Below, in pieces: positions 1 to 12,835 of a stretch of DNA of 64,000 bases. The position numbers and the translations under genes were made by a program. The DNA comes from Medicago truncatula (lineage: Eukaryota; Streptophyta; Magnoliopsida; Fabales; Fabaceae): contig NC_053045.1 of NCBI RefSeq assembly GCF_003473485.1, forward strand, positions 40,962,494 through 41,026,493, given 5' to 3'. The first letter of the stretch is position 1, and every line of letters starts with the position of its first letter. The notes beneath the pieces were generated by a model. That model saw nothing but the letters and a program-made list of their open reading frames with translations. It was not told the origin of the DNA and did no database searches.

Positions 1-124
1 TCACTATTACTATATGTTTACAATGGCAAGTCTTATTGCATAAGTATCTGGTTAATGTTCTCGCTTATGTTATATTGGGCATTTGGTTGTGAATTCATTC
101 AATATTATTTGACTTGATTTGCAG

Positions 125-1823
125 GCTGTTGAAACTGAAAGATTATTGAAACCAATCCTTTCAGTTGAAGAATTTCCAGGTGCATAATTATTGAATTTGT
201 TGCCATAGAGTATAGACTTCATTCATGGTTAACATGATTCTTAGCAACATACTAACTACTAAGTTATATACATATTTGTGACTACAAATTATCCTTTGAA
301 TGGTGGATATGTTGGCATTTAGCAGGATTACCATAACACACTTCTATAACTACTGAAGAGCTGTATACTGTCTTTACAGATCATATTCTGTTCTAAATGA
401 TTCAATATGTATTGCTATTGGATTTGTTTCATATCTTGATTTTTCCACAATATGCAGTTTGTGTGCATGGAACATATAAAAGGAACTTGGACTCAATTCT
501 AGAATCTGGTTTGAAACGCATGAAACGATTGCATGTTCATTTCTCTCATGGTTTACCAACAGATGGAGAAGTAATAAGTGGTAATGTTATATATTATTGA
601 AAGAATCCTATTTATCTATCAAAAAGTTTAAATCTGGATATATTTTGTCTCATTATGGTTAGTCAAATTGGTTTCCTTTCTTGAATATTAAGGATAGCAA
701 TCAGGTTCAAAATACAGAAGGATTAATGAAAAAGATGAAGTGTATTGTGAATCTGTGATTGATAATCTAGCTTTGAACCAAATGTGGAATCCCAATGAAA
801 ATTTTCCTGTTTCTATTGCTTTCTACTTAAGGCCTGGAAAGTAAAAATTGTGAACTTATTGCGTAGGAAAGGTTCAAAACATTCAAATAATAATAGTCAA
901 TCATCCATAATTTTAATGTGGGAGTAGCTACATTATTAGTTAGTAAGTAACTCAGAACCAAATACATGTATACTTAATTGATGTAACAAGTGTCAATAAC
1001 CCATCATAATTATCTATAACTTATCTGTTGGTAGATGAAGACCTTTGAAATTTGCTAGTGAGAAGTTTTGTGTAGTCTGAAATTTGTTTCAAGAATATTA
1101 AATTTCTTGCATGGAACAATAAGATGGTCTTATCTTATGAAGAACTAATATTTAACTTATTGTTTAATAGTTTTCAGTTATTAGATGTAGCTGCCTAATT
1201 TTTTTCTATTTCTTTTTTGTTCCTAGGAATCAGACGAGATGTTAATGTTCTGATCTTTCTTGATGTTAGAAAAGCTTTGGAGGGTATGATAATATTCTAA
1301 ATATCTTCTGAATGTGAAACCGTTTCATTTCATCTTTTAGTCCCCAATAAGATACTAGTGAGGAGTAAAACCATTTTTTTTGTTAAATCTAGAATTAAAA
1401 CGAATAAAACTTTTATTAGAATCAAAATCAAGACTCTAAGGCAGCCCAAGTGTTTGAGCTGCGAGTTTGGGACATCTAAAGGAGGTTCAGAGTTTAATCT
1501 CGCTACTAACGTAACATGCTAACGATCAAAACCTAACCTATAGAACATTCAAATTAAGTTTTTGTCTATTTTATAAGAATCAAAAACATATTTAAACTAC
1601 TTGCATAGAGAAACATTTTAAACCAAAAATCTACTCCAAACAATACTATTGACTTGTGTGTGTATTGCTTCTTTCTATTATGTTTCATCCCATTTCAGAA
1701 GGTATGAAGCTATACATTTCTGAAAACAAGGTGATCTTGACCGAAGGTTTTGACGGTGTTGTTCCATCCAAGTATTTCCAGAAGATAGAATCGTGGCCTG
1801 GAAGACAGCCTATTCCTTTTTAA
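125..1823 (+). CDS. TPT1: tRNA 2'-phosphotransferase (Tpt1/KptA family), 3' part
   Basis: Four exons are readable: 125-179, 458-580, 1227-1283 and 1699-1823 (360 nt, in frame to TAA 1821-1823). All introns are GT-AG. The joined product is the C-terminal ~119 residues of the Tpt1/KptA family. Visible motifs are VCVHGTY, GLKRMKRLHVHFSHG, IRRDVNVLIFLD and a terminal block with ILTEGFDGVVP and YFQKIESWP. The family removes the 2'-phosphate left at the splice junction by plant-type tRNA ligation, using NAD+; the conserved Arg and His residues of the family core lie in these motifs. The start and the N-terminal half lie upstream of the window. No lesion is seen, so the gene is probably functional. 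Exon borders are by eye. Confidence 0.88.
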
Positions 1824-2638
1824 AATCTATGTCATATTTTGATTTTACTTATGTAAGGATATTCCAAGGGGAGGATTTCTAAATCATTGTGTATAGCTCT
1901 CGCAAATTTTTCACAAACTTTAATTCAAGTTGTTATTAGATTAAACTTGCTTGACTCCCTACTTATTTAATGATCTAAATGAGCTTACTTTGGATTATCA
2001 CAAAAATTTCTATTGATATATATATGTGTGTACTGTACAAAAATAAGAACTATTGTTGTTGTTGTTGGCGACTAAATAACCTAGTGATTAGAATCTCATA
2101 CCTTAAATATGGAGAATCAGAGAATTGCGGGTTTTAACTCGTGTCTATGTATCAAATGTCCATACAGAAAAATCCGATTTCTTGGAGAGACGATAATTTG
2201 AAACATAATTTATAGAAATAATGAATATAATGGTCTTTAAAAAAAATTAATACTACAAACTTATATATATGATGTCCTATTATTCAAAAAATTTGACTCC
2301 ACTACTACAAACCAAATCAAACTACGAGTATTAAAATTTTAGTATCTAATAAGTTTTTTACCTCCTAATCACCATGCTTCAAAACAATACTTGTTCCCAT
2401 CATATTTATAAGCAAAAAACAACTTTTTAAATTCATTAAATAAATAATGTATTTGCTCACTATATAGGCCGAATACATTAGATATTCAATAAACTTAAAA
2501 TGTTGTTTTTTTCTTATAAATATGACGGAATGAAATATATGTTTTGAGCGCCAGCTCCGGTTACCTACCAACAAAAGTTCTAGACTTTTTCAACTCAAAC
2601 AAAGTTGTATTTGCTCAAAAACACAAAAAACAAACATA
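1824..2638. other. Intergenic, no gene seen
   Basis: AT-rich 3' flank. A weak tRNA-like stretch near 2065-2150 could be a decayed SINE, but its boxes are poor. No ORF with recognisable homology. Confidence 0.5.
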
Positions 2639-3502
2639 CTATGGCTCTGTTTGGTAAAAATAGCGGATAGCTGATAAGCTAACTGATAGCTTTTAGCTGA
2701 TAAGCTAGCTGATAGCTTTTAGCTGATAAGCTAACTGAAGTGTTTGGTAAAAATAGCGGTTCAACTAGCTGATAAATGTAAAATGACATAAAGGGTATTC
2801 TTAATTCATAATAAAAATTATATCATTAATTTAAGTATTTGTAATTTTGTAAACTAATTTTTCTTTAAAATAATACTTTAAATTTATTAATTTAATATAT
2901 CCTATGTATTATAAATTAAATTAAATTTTATTCACTAAAATTTTATCTTATATTTATTATCATTTAAGTGTTTCTACTTTATAAAGAAAATAACATTTAC
3001 CTCAAAAACAAAAAAAAAAAAGTAGCACTAATAGAGTAATACTAATAACAGAGAATAAAGAAAATAACACTTACCTCAAAAAAATAAAAATAAAAAGTAA
3101 CACTAATAGAATAATAGTATTTTGTTTCGTAAAAAAAAAAAACGAAGGCATATATTTAAAAAAAAAAAAAAAGGTGAGCTGATATATATACAAAAATTGG
3201 AATAAAGGGATAGTAGTCTTTATTACGTAGCTTATTATAAAAATTATAATGGATAAAAATACAATTTAAATGAAATAATAAGGGTAAAATTGGAAGAAAA
3301 AGTGAGAAGCTATAAGCTCAAACGTTACTTGGAATAGCTTCTGAAAAATAGCTTATAAACTCGTGAAATAAGCTATAAGCTCGTGAAATAAGCTATAAGC
3401 TCATGGTAAAAAAGTGTTACCAAACAGAGCTTTTTTTGTCAAACGAGCTTATAAGCTATAAGCTAAAAGCTCTTTTTTTTAGTTTCCCAAACAGATCCAT
3501 AG
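2639..3502. mobile_element. Non-autonomous TIR DNA element (~860 bp)
   Basis: The left end CTATGGCTCTGTTTGGTAAA is matched by the reverse complement of the right end, CTATGGATCTGTTTGGGAAA. Subterminal regions are packed with short repeats around AGCTGATAAGCT (about 2668-2735) and AAGCTATAAGCTCGTGAAAT (about 3340-3405), typical of hAT- or Harbinger-type ends. The interior is AT-rich without a transposase. The target duplication cannot be fixed because the flanks continue the inverted repeat; a TA or short duplication is possible. Confidence 0.7.
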
Positions 3503-3571
3503 TATAATTTCCAACATAACCTGGTCAACATTGTTATTAACAAACAATGCCACATTTGAAGTTGAATCGCC

Positions 3572-5035
3572 ATGTTTCATCTTCTACTGCAAAATCAATG
3601 TTTCACAAAACCATTGAACAGAATCCAAAAACCAAAGTACCCACAACACTTCCTCTCCCTTCTTCTCAATAACCCTTTACCACATTACCATTCTCTTCAA
3701 CAACTTCACTCTCAAATCATCACTACTTCACTTTTCCACCATTACCCTTTTCGCAACAATTCTACTTCATTACTCTTCTTCAACAACCTTATACGTTCAT
3801 ATTCACTCTCGTATTTCCCTCATCAAGCTCTTCAATTCTTCACACACACTCTCAACAACCTCACACTAAAACACCCTTTTTATCTTGATTCATTCACATT
3901 GACTTTTGTTTCTCATGCTTGTGCAAATTTAAACACAACCCGTTTTGGTTTTCACCTACATTGTATTGTTTTTAAGATGGGTTTTAAGAATCATGTCTTT
4001 GTGCAAACTGGGTTGCTTCAAATTTACTCAAATTGGGGTTTTTTTTGTTAATGCAGCTCAGGTGTTTGGTGAAATGTCGGAGAGAAATACGGTTACTTGG
4101 AATGTTTTTATTGGTGGTTTGATTAAATGGGGTCAGCTTGAATTTGTGAGGTCGGTGTTTGATCGAATGCTGGTTCGGAGTGTGGTGTCGTGGACTCATA
4201 TTATTGATGGTTATACGAGGATTAATAAGCCTTTGAAAGCTTTGGCTTTGTTTAGGAAAATGATTGAGGTTGATGGGATAGAGCCTAATGAGGTTACCCT
4301 TTTGACTGTTTTTCCTGCTATTGCTAATCTTGGGAATGTTAAGATGTGTGAGTCGGTTCATGGGTATGTGGAAAAGAGAGGGTTTAATGCGGTTGATATA
4401 CGAATTGTGAATGCGTTGATTGATTTGTATGCTAAGTGTGGATGTATAGAGAGTGCGAGTAGATTGTTTTCGGAGATGCCTGACTAGAGGAAGAATTTGG
4501 TGTCGTGGAATTCTGCTATGTCTGGTTATGCTATATTTGGGATGATGAGGGAGGCTGTGGAGACTTTTGAAAATATGGAGAAGGCTGATGTGCGGCCGAA
4601 TCATGTGGCGTTTCTCAGTATTTTGAGTGCTTGTAGTCACGCTGGATTGGTCGAGGAGGGGCTCGAGTTTTTCGGTAAAATGGTGAATGATTACGGACTT
4701 GTGCCGGATGTCAAGCACTATGGCTGTGTGATAGATATGCTTAGGAGAGCAGGGAGATAGAAGAAGCTGAGAAGGTTGCTTTGCAGGTTCCACGTGAGGT
4801 CGTGAATGATGTTATTTGGAGGGTGCTTCTTGGTGCTTGTAGCGTTCATGACAATGTTGAAATTGGTCAGAGGGTGACCAAGAAGATACTGGAGATGGAG
4901 AAGGGACATGGTGGTGATTATGTTCTAATGTCCAATATTTTTGCTGGTGTTGGGAGATTCAAAGATGTTGAGAGGTTAAGGGAAATGATAGATAAAAGAA
5001 ATGCCTTTAAACTTTCGGGCTACAGTTTAGTCTAA
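3572..5035 (+). pseudogene. PLS-type PPR protein, disrupted by three lesions
   Basis: A single continuous PPR reading frame can be followed from ATG 3572 to TAA 5033-5035, ending in an E-type C-terminus. It is broken three times. A run of eight T at 4039-4046 shifts the frame (stop TAA 4049-4051). An in-frame TAG lies at 4485-4487 inside a MPD-x-RKNLVSW context. A one-base loss near 4757 creates TAG 4758-4760. Reading across each lesion keeps PPR homology (WNVFIGGLIKWG, NALIDLYAKCG, ILSACSHAGLVEEGLEFF, YVLMSNIF). Members of this family act in organelle RNA processing or editing. The N-terminal ~60 residues could carry an organelle targeting signal. It is intronless, as usual for the family. 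Either a recent pseudogene or, less likely, three sequencing errors. Confidence 0.8.
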
Positions 5036-8000
5036 ATTTCATGTGATGTGTACAATACAACCATATATAGGTGATAACATTTGAAACAGATAGATCGTTG
5101 TTCTGCCGTTCTTGCTTGGAGAGAGGTGGGTATGAACATGGGAGAAGTAACTTGTAAGGATCACTAACCACTAGGCAAAATGTCTCTTGACGGGTCATTG
5201 CTCTTTTGCTTCAGATATTCGGAACTAGCTCAAGTCATCAAATTGAAGTAATGTTTGCTGCTAATTACTTTGTCCTTCAACTGATCCCGTGTCCCGATGC
5301 ATATAAGAATCTTTAAAATAACATTTGAAATAATATAAAATATGTTTTGATCCGGAGCATCAGGTTCGATTGAAGAAAAATTATAATTGAACTTCTGGAA
5401 GTAGAAGAACCTTTATTTTTTGATTAAGAAAAACCTTATATTTTGTTGTAAAGTTCCATACATCAACCATTTTTAGCAAAAGCTTCATAAGTTGTTCTGA
5501 TAAACTATGCATAAGCTTTGATTTAACTGTTTCTATAAGCTATCTTGAAGAGCATATCAAAATAAGCTGGAACGTATAGCTTCTATAAGTATCATAAGCT
5601 ATTTGAGTAAGCTCTGTCGCAAGATCCTATTGCCTCAGATAAATTAAAATGGGATTCTCCAAACACTCTTAATATGTCTCTTTTATGTCTGAATTTGCAG
5701 TTTGGGAAAGATTATCTTCTATTCATGAATATTGTAAAAAAAAAATTATGATTCCAAGTATCAACCAGACCAGCAAAGTGGTGGTAGGGAAACCATAGGG
5801 AACTTGCTTGGATCACAGTTTCTAAAATAATTTTTGTTTATGAATCACAAGAAATAGTAAATTATGTCAACATAACCTACCATGTGAACTCTTGAAAGCT
5901 TTTTGGTTCAGTTTAATGATGTCGTAGGCTTGGTTTTGTTACCACCCACTGTTGCCAAATGTGTATTAGTTTTGCTTGTGGATAGTTTAACTGCTAAGTC
6001 ATTTGGACTATGTAGAAACTATTTGCACATATGTTTTGATTTTCATTTTCACGTTTCCGTGTACTTTCTTGTCATGAGACCATTTGTGCTCTTAATTTCT
6101 GCTACTACTTATCTGTCATGTGTCCAACTTTCATCCTCCCACTTTCTTCTTAATAATCGCTTCTACTATTTCACTTGTGTTGTGTTCATTTTTTAATTTT
6201 TGGGTTATTATGCATTGCATGAGTTGGTATTTGCATCATGATTATGCAGCATCCTTTATCTCTTTTCATTCCTTATAATCAATGGTGTTTTAATGGGATT
6301 ATGAAAGATTCATAGTGCAATCTTTCTCAATTCTCATGATTATATTTGTATGGTTATGTTGTAATACCTTATTTAGAATGATGTGCTGGATTGTTTTGAT
6401 GATACTAAATGCATCAGATATTAAAGTTTCTAGTCTTTTAGCAATCGCCTTATTGTGTTGGATGGTCATGGTTACAAAATGTGATGTTGGATTCACAATA
6501 TATTGTTCGGTGCCATCTATGGCTCTCTTATATTTACTTTACCGTGGCAACAAATGGAAGCTTCTGATAGAACTAACATCATATCATCTTTTGATTCTAA
6601 AAGCAGACATATCAACATCAACACAACAAGTAAATGAGCTGCCTTGCAATGGTTCAGTTGCTTTCAAAGACTTAAGGTGAAGTTTGTTAAATAAATGCTT
6701 TGCTTGAAATATTTGACGCTTCAAATTTTGTTCGACAAGTTCCCGTGTTGTCGAATTACTGCCATGGTGTATGGAGGATTCTTTGCAAACTGCCATAGGC
6801 CGTAACGTCTATAACATAGGTCATACTTTTGCCATAGGCTGCAAAGCCGTGTTGTATGGCGGATTTTCGGCTAGCCACCGTAATCCGTCATTGATAGCAT
6901 TACTAACACCACTTAAAACATGATTTATTGCAGGATGCTGGTACTCCCCTATCTGATACAAAAGCAGAGAGAGATATCATATATGCACCGGAAGTCTTTC
7001 CTTTGACATAGATAATTGTCATTTTATATTAGGATAAACTTTTAACTTATTGTGGATTTATGTTCTTACAGGGAGATAAACTTTTAACAATGATGAAGAA
7101 AAGTATGGATGTGGAATATAGGATGAATGTGGTGCTATCCCTTCTTCTTTTTTGCGCAATCCCTCTTTAAAGTTTTAGGTTTTTTCTAGGCTTGGTAAAT
7201 TTAGGGTTTATTGAGATTTGAGGACTTTAAATTTTGAGTTCAAAGAAGATGGAAGTGAAGATATTCAAGCAACTGAGGTGTATTTGGGTGGACATTTTTT
7301 TTGATTTAAGGAAGATGAGGACGTAGATATTCATGTGGTTTATGAGAAAATAAAGTTATTAATAAAATTATTATTTCAGCATTTTTTTAATAAGAAAATT
7401 AAAAAAAGATTAAGTTGTGCACATTTTGATAGATAAAGGACCTAAACACAAAAAAGAAGTTAAAGGACGGATGTGTTACAATTAAATAAGATAAAAGACA
7501 TGTAATTATGTAATTTTGCATATATTTGGTTTCTCAATTATCAACATACAATTGTATGATAATTTGTCGATCTGATCGGAATGCCCTTAAGTTCATTTAT
7601 ATTTTCATTTAAATCCATTTGAGTTGGTTTGATGGTGTTGACTTGAAACTTTAAAATGTGCTTCTCTTAAAATCTAGGTTCGATTCTCCCTGGCCAGTGT
7701 GAGTGGCTAATTTAGCTTCTTCAAAACGAAATAAAAATTCAATTATTGTTAGGCTAAAGCTTTTGAGCTTTCTTCCTCTTCATTTTCTTTTGTTTCTTTT
7801 TCCTCTTGTTTTTTTCTTCTTCTTTTCCTCTTAATTATTGTTAGGCGAAAGTTTTGAGCTTTATTCCTCATTCTAACGTTGGTTTTTAGAGTGAGGATGC
7901 AATTATTTCTCTAGTTGAATTAAGGAGAAAATTGCTACAATGGAAAATAATAGGGAACAATAGAGTTGCCTAGAAAACAATAAAATAGGAGATTAAATAT

Positions 8001-8059
8001 TGTGGTATATTCAAGTTGGTTAGGATATCTGCAATTTACTGACTTGAAGTCACAAAATG
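5036..8059. other. Intergenic, transposon remnants only
   Basis: About 5460-5640 is rich in ATAAGCT-type motifs and looks like a decayed hAT/MITE end. About 6720-6900 contains the GCCATA...GGCGGATT type of repeat common in plant DNA transposons. Near 7620-7715 a weak tRNA-like box B (GGTTCGATTCTCC) suggests a SINE remnant. ORFs at 5903-6196 and 6315-6680 show no recognisable family and look like chance ORFs. Confidence 0.45.
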
Positions 8060-8810
8060 TAGACATATGATTCCAGCATCTAACTTATTTTATCAAATGT
8101 CGATCAATCTCAATATGATTGGATATGTCATGTTTAACTGGGTTATATAAGCTATGCTAATAGCAACTTTAATATCAGAGTCTAATTTCAATGAAAGCTC
8201 AATTTTCACCAAAAGTTCTACTAGGACTCTATGGACCCATAATCCTTCACAAATATCTTGAGTCGTAGCTTTGAACTCGGCTTCTGCATTACTTCTTGCT
8301 GCAACTCCTTGTTTCTTGCTCCTCCATGTCACAAGATCACCCTAAACATAGGTACAATATCCATAGGTTGATCTTTTGTTTGTGACTGAGCCTGCCCAAT
8401 CAACATCAGTGAAGATGGACATATTTCTTACACTAGTCTTATTAGAAAATAAGTCTTTTCTGAATTTTTCTTCAAATATCTCAGTATCCTATAGAATGTC
8501 TCTAGTTTTTCCTCGAAATGTGAATGCATAAATTAACTTACTACACTAATTGAGAAAGCAATATCAGTTTCCCAACCAATATCTGGTATCTTCCAATATT
8601 ATTAAGAACACTGTCTTCTTTCCAAAGTTTAGCATTAGGATCCCAAGAATGTATTTTAATAAATCTAAAATGTATTTCTGCTATGAAATTACAATACCAT
8701 TCTTTGATGGAGCAATCTGTATACCAATAAAATATCTCATGGATCCCATGTCTTTGATTTCAAAATCTACAACTAATTTCTCTTTTTTACTCCTGCCATC
8801 TCAACTATAG
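8060..8810 (-). mobile_element. Ty1/copia relic (RT to RNase H)
   Basis: The minus strand reads copia polymerase motifs in order. From the high-coordinate end: FEIKDMGSMRYFIGIQIA (RT palm/connection), then a degraded spacer, then DVDWAGSVTNKRSTYGYC, then TWRSKKQGVAARSNAEAEF (RNase H). An in-frame stop precedes the GDLVTWRSK segment, and other frame changes show decay. No LTRs were identified, so this is an internal fragment. Confidence 0.85.
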
Positions 8811-9168
8811 TAGATATGATTAGATGATTGATTGTTTTAAATTAATAAATCAACTAAATATAAGATTACATTGCCTTCGATCCTATTTATAAGAAAAAAT
8901 TGATTTTTTAGATTAATTGTGTAATTAATATATTTTGTTTAGAATATATATTAAATACATCATTTATAAAAAAAATCAAAAAAATTAAACATTTCTTATA
9001 AATAAGACTCGTAGAGAGTATTTATTTGGAAAGGAAATAAATACTATAAGATTATTGTTATAAAATAAAATATAAACATAGTACACATATCATGTCAGTA
9101 GTCAGTCAAGTCAGTTGAGAAAGCGAGAATTGTGCCGTGAGACCGAAAACCTTTGAGGTATTCTCAAC
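8811..9168 (+). promoter_or_regulatory. 5' flank of the H15/AT-hook gene
   Basis: AT-rich, with TATAAAATAAAATATAAA around 9058-9076, about 95 bp before the ATG; plausible TATA region. No other motif is convincing. Confidence 0.3.
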
Positions 9169-12100
9169 ATGGCGGAAAATAACAAACCTGAAGAAGAACC
9201 CTTCTTCCTCACCCTTGTTCCTCACACCGATTCCGCAATCAACAACGACTCAGCCATGTCTCAACTCAGAGACTCACTCCTCTCTCAACTCACCCAACTC
9301 AACCCTTCTCTAACCCCTTCCACCCTAACCGATCGCTCTTCCTTCATTCAATCTCGCCTTCAACAGCTTTTTCATTCTTTTCGCACCCCCACTCACCCTC
9401 CTTACGCCTTGGTATGCACCCCCTCGCTCTTTCTCTCTATCTACATTACTGATTTGGATATTTTAATTTTATTGCGGAAGAATTTGTGTTTTTGTTTTTA
9501 TGAGTGCAGATGATTAACAAGGCAATAACTGAATTGAAAGACAAAATAGGCTCGACAGAGGAGGCTATTTCGGAGTTTGTGAAAAGAGAATATGAGGATT
9601 TGCCGTGGGCACATGGGAAGATTTTGAGTCTTCATCTCAAGAGGTTGTGTGAGGCTGGGGAGATTGTGTGTAATGAGAATGGGAGGTATGTTTTTCCTAT
9701 TGGGGGTGTGGAAGAGAAAGAACGGCGTAAGTGTGGTAGGAAGAGGAAGAGAGGGGGTAATAGAAGGGGTAATCGTGGAGGAGATGTAGAGAGAGGGATG
9801 AATTTGGTTAGTGTTGGGAGTGATGAGACTTCGACGCCAGTTTGTCAGAGTGATCATTATTCAATTGGAAATGTTGAAGAACAGACACAAGTTCAGGTAT
9901 TTTGCTGTTTTGGTAATTTATGGAATTTGATGTTTGCTAAGGTCTAATTTTGTGTCATTCATTTGAATATTTTGAAATTTTAAGCGCGCGAATATCTCTA
10001 GGTCGGATTAGGTAGGCATGTATCCATATTTGACACGTGTTGTGTTTGAAACCAATACGACATTAATAAAAAAAACTCAAAATGCAGAAATTGGGACTCG
10101 AAAACACGACCACGCATGTGTCCGCTAGGCTACCACTATAATATTGTTATATTTATCAAACATTGCATACATATATTGATTAAAAAAAACTCAAATTTGG
10201 GCCCTGAAAATTTTGAGGCCGTGTGCCATGGGCCTGCTTGCACCCCTCTCCGGCCCTGACCATTCATATGATTTGTAGTCGATTGACAACTTAGACAAAT
10301 GTCAAAAAACAATTAGTTTTTTCTGTGCTTTGACGCACCTTAGACACTCCTCGGAAACATCTTAGACACATCTATAGAGTTAAAGACGTGTTAAAGGCTT
10401 GAAGCAATGATGATCAATTGAGGATCAAAGACATTAAATTTGATTGCATATTTTTAGCTTTTCGGTACCACATGGATGATTGAAAGTGAAAGACTTCCGT
10501 ATCTTATTTTTGATATTTTTCTTTTTTTGTACTGAAGCAAATTTCTCAATTTAAACGCATATGTGTGTTTCTAATTCTCAATTTAGATCTTTTATAATAT
10601 TGTTATTCTTTTATTTATTTATAGTAAATAAATATATAACATTGTTAGTTGCTATTTTATCTCAGCTCCACATTCTGTGCCCCTTTAATCACCAGTCTGT
10701 GATCTGCGTCTGTTTAGGCTGTTGTTTTAGTAAGAAGTAAAAACATTGTTAGAATGAATATTTACTACTAAACTCATTTGTTGCAGATGGTAAAGAATTT
10801 GTCTCCGGCTGATGGTGAGGAAGAGAAGGAACGTGGTAAGGGTAGTAGGAAGAGGAAGAGGGGCAACACAAGGAGTAGTCGTGGAGACGGAGAGAGTGGG
10901 AATCAATTGTGTTGGTTAGATAGTGCTGGGACTGATGAACCTTCGACACAGGTCAGTGAGAGTGATCATTCAATTGGAAGTGTTGAGGAACAGACACAAA
11001 TACAACCTGAAGAGGGAATTGTAGAACATACTGAACTGGAAGAGACACAGATTCAGGTATTATGCTCTGTTTTGGAATTTATGGCAGTTGATGGTGCTTT
11101 TGCTAAGGTCTAAGTTTGTCTCATTAATTTGTATACATGGAAATATGAAGGACAAACAACTCTAGGATTAGTTAGGCATGTATCCGTATTCGACACGCAT
11201 CAGTGTTCGACATCATTGCGGTATTCATATGACACATAATCGATCAAAAACTTAGACAAGTGTACATAAGATAGTTTTTTTTTTCTTTCCATTTTGACGC
11301 ACTTTAGACACTCGTCAGAGACATCTTAGACACACCTGTGGAGTTAAAGATGTGTTGAAGCAATGATGATCAATGAGGGGTTAAAGACACCTAATTTGAT
11401 ATCAACAATTCACCCAATAAAAAAAAAAGTACACCTAATTTGATTACGTAGTTTTAGCTTTTGGTAGTAGATGGATGGTTGAAGGTCAAAGACTTTCGTA
11501 TCTTATTTTAGTGTTCTTTTTTAATGAAACAAATTGCTCAATTTAAATGCATATGAATATTTATGATTCTCAATTTAGATCTTTTATAAATAATGTTAAT
11601 GTTTTAGTTAATTATAGTAAAATAAATAAATAACAGTGTCAATACTTTACTGTTAATTGTGGCATTGGACTCTATTGATCCCTTATTTGTTCTCTAAACC
11701 AATATTCATCAAAAGAAACTTTGCAGTATCTGTTCATAACATTTATGCAGATTTTGACGACGGAACAGAAGAAAAGAAACATGGGTCTGTTCCATTTTTT
11801 AACAATTATTACTTTAAAGAATGAGGAAAACATCAAATTGTGTTTTGTAATACCTAGCTTTTTTTCTTTCAAGATTAGAAACTTTGACATACATGTCTCC
11901 GTATCTTGTCGGGTGTCCGTGTCGGAGTCCTTTTTTTATTAATGCAAAATTTTATATTTTATCTCTGCCTGCATTCCTGTCCCTTTAATCACAAGTTTGT
12001 AATCTGCATCTGTTTAGGCTGTTTGTTTTAGTAAGAAGTAAAAAAATAGTTAGAATGAATATTTACTGTTAAAATTCATTTGTTGCAGATGGTAAGGAGC

Positions 12101-12835
12101 AAAATTTGTGCAGAAGGGTCACCAGAGTGCATAATATCTACAGGTCCAGGAATAGAATCATCATCACCAACACAGGTGCCACATCAAATATCGACCGACA
12201 TTGATATGGGTATAACGACTGCACTAGTTTGTGCGAATGGAGATGATGACGAGCGTCCTCAGGACTACAATGAAGGAAATACTAATGGAAACTCTGATGA
12301 GAACCCAATGTCTGACTCTGATGGTCTTCAGGAGATGCAACCAAAGAGAAAGAGAGGAAGGCCTCGTAAGTCAGAATCTGATTCAAATTGCCAAGAGAAA
12401 CCCTTGCTGCTTAAGCGAGGAGTGACCAAAAACAAGAAGAAGAAGGAACAGAATGGTCAAACTAGAGGTCGAGGGAGGCCTCGTAAGGTAAATCAAGATA
12501 CTGAACAATGTGAAGAGGAATTAAAGGAGTCAGAAGAAAGGAAAGAAGAAGAAAAGTCAAGGAAAAAAGAAGAGAAGTTAAAGAAAAAAGAAGAGAAGTT
12601 AGATCAAGCTAAGTTGTATGGTGGTGAAAAGAAATTAAAGATAAAAGATCAAGCTAAGTTGCGTGGTCAAGGTCGTGGTCGAGGTCGAGGTCGCGGTCAA
12701 GGGAGGCCTAAGGTGTGTGATGCCATAGCAGAGGCACCAGCTTCTGAAGATCAAACTAAGTTGCGTGGCCGTGGTCGAGGTCGCGGTCGTGGTCGCGGTC
12801 GAGGGAGGCCTCCTAAGGCCAAGGTGATACCATAG
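9169..12835 (+). CDS. Linker-histone-like (H15) protein with AT-hooks
   Basis: Four exons, 9169-9411, 9510-9896, 10787-11056 and 12089-12835 (1647 nt, 548 aa). All introns are GT-AG and phase 0. An N-terminal Gln/Leu-rich segment is followed by an H1/H5 globular (winged-helix) domain at about residues 75-143 (PPYALMINKAITELK, EAISEFVKREYEDLPWAHG, LKRLCEAGEIV, GRYVF). Next come Lys/Arg-rich KRKRG stretches, an acidic spacer, and AT-hook cores near residues 387-394 (RKRGRPRK), 426-433 (RGRGRPRK), 503-508 and 537-543. A highly charged Glu/Lys segment (about 441-490) may form a coiled coil. Such proteins bind AT-rich DNA in chromatin in the nucleus. Exon 3 is a duplicate of the end of exon 2 (see repeat entries). 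The last exon ends in RGRGRG runs coded by a short tandem repeat. Confidence 0.85.
9700..10786 (+). repeat. Tandem exon+intron duplication, copy 1
   Basis: The second half of exon 2 (from about 9700) plus intron 2 is repeated downstream. Shared tracts are EEKER...RKRKRG, SDH-SIG-VEEQTQ-Q, the donor-proximal GCTAAGGTCTAA, GGCATGTATCC, GACTT-CGTATCTTATTTT, CTCAATTTAGATCTTTTATAA and ATTTGTTGCAGATGGTAA at the acceptor. Copy 1 carries an extra ~200 bp (about 10064-10262) with a minus-strand tRNA-like box A and TE-like sequence. Confidence 0.85.
10800..12088 (+). repeat. Tandem exon+intron duplication, copy 2
   Basis: Second copy of the unit. It comprises exon 3 from about residue 220 onward and intron 3 up to the acceptor at 12088. 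It carries a private insertion of ~300 bp (about 11640-11940). The first ~10 codons of exon 3 resemble the start of exon 4 (both begin ATGGTAA after the same acceptor). This places the crossover just inside the downstream exon on one side and in mid exon 2 on the other. Confidence 0.85.

Noticed and set aside
3984-4793. 269-codon minus-strand ORF opposite the PPR gene
   Set aside because: His/Ser/Asn-rich shadow of the PPR sense strand; the PPR homology is on the plus strand.
6315-6680. 121-codon plus-strand ORF
   Set aside because: Composition is that of AT-rich chance ORFs, with no recognisable motif, no splice context and a competing minus-strand ORF.
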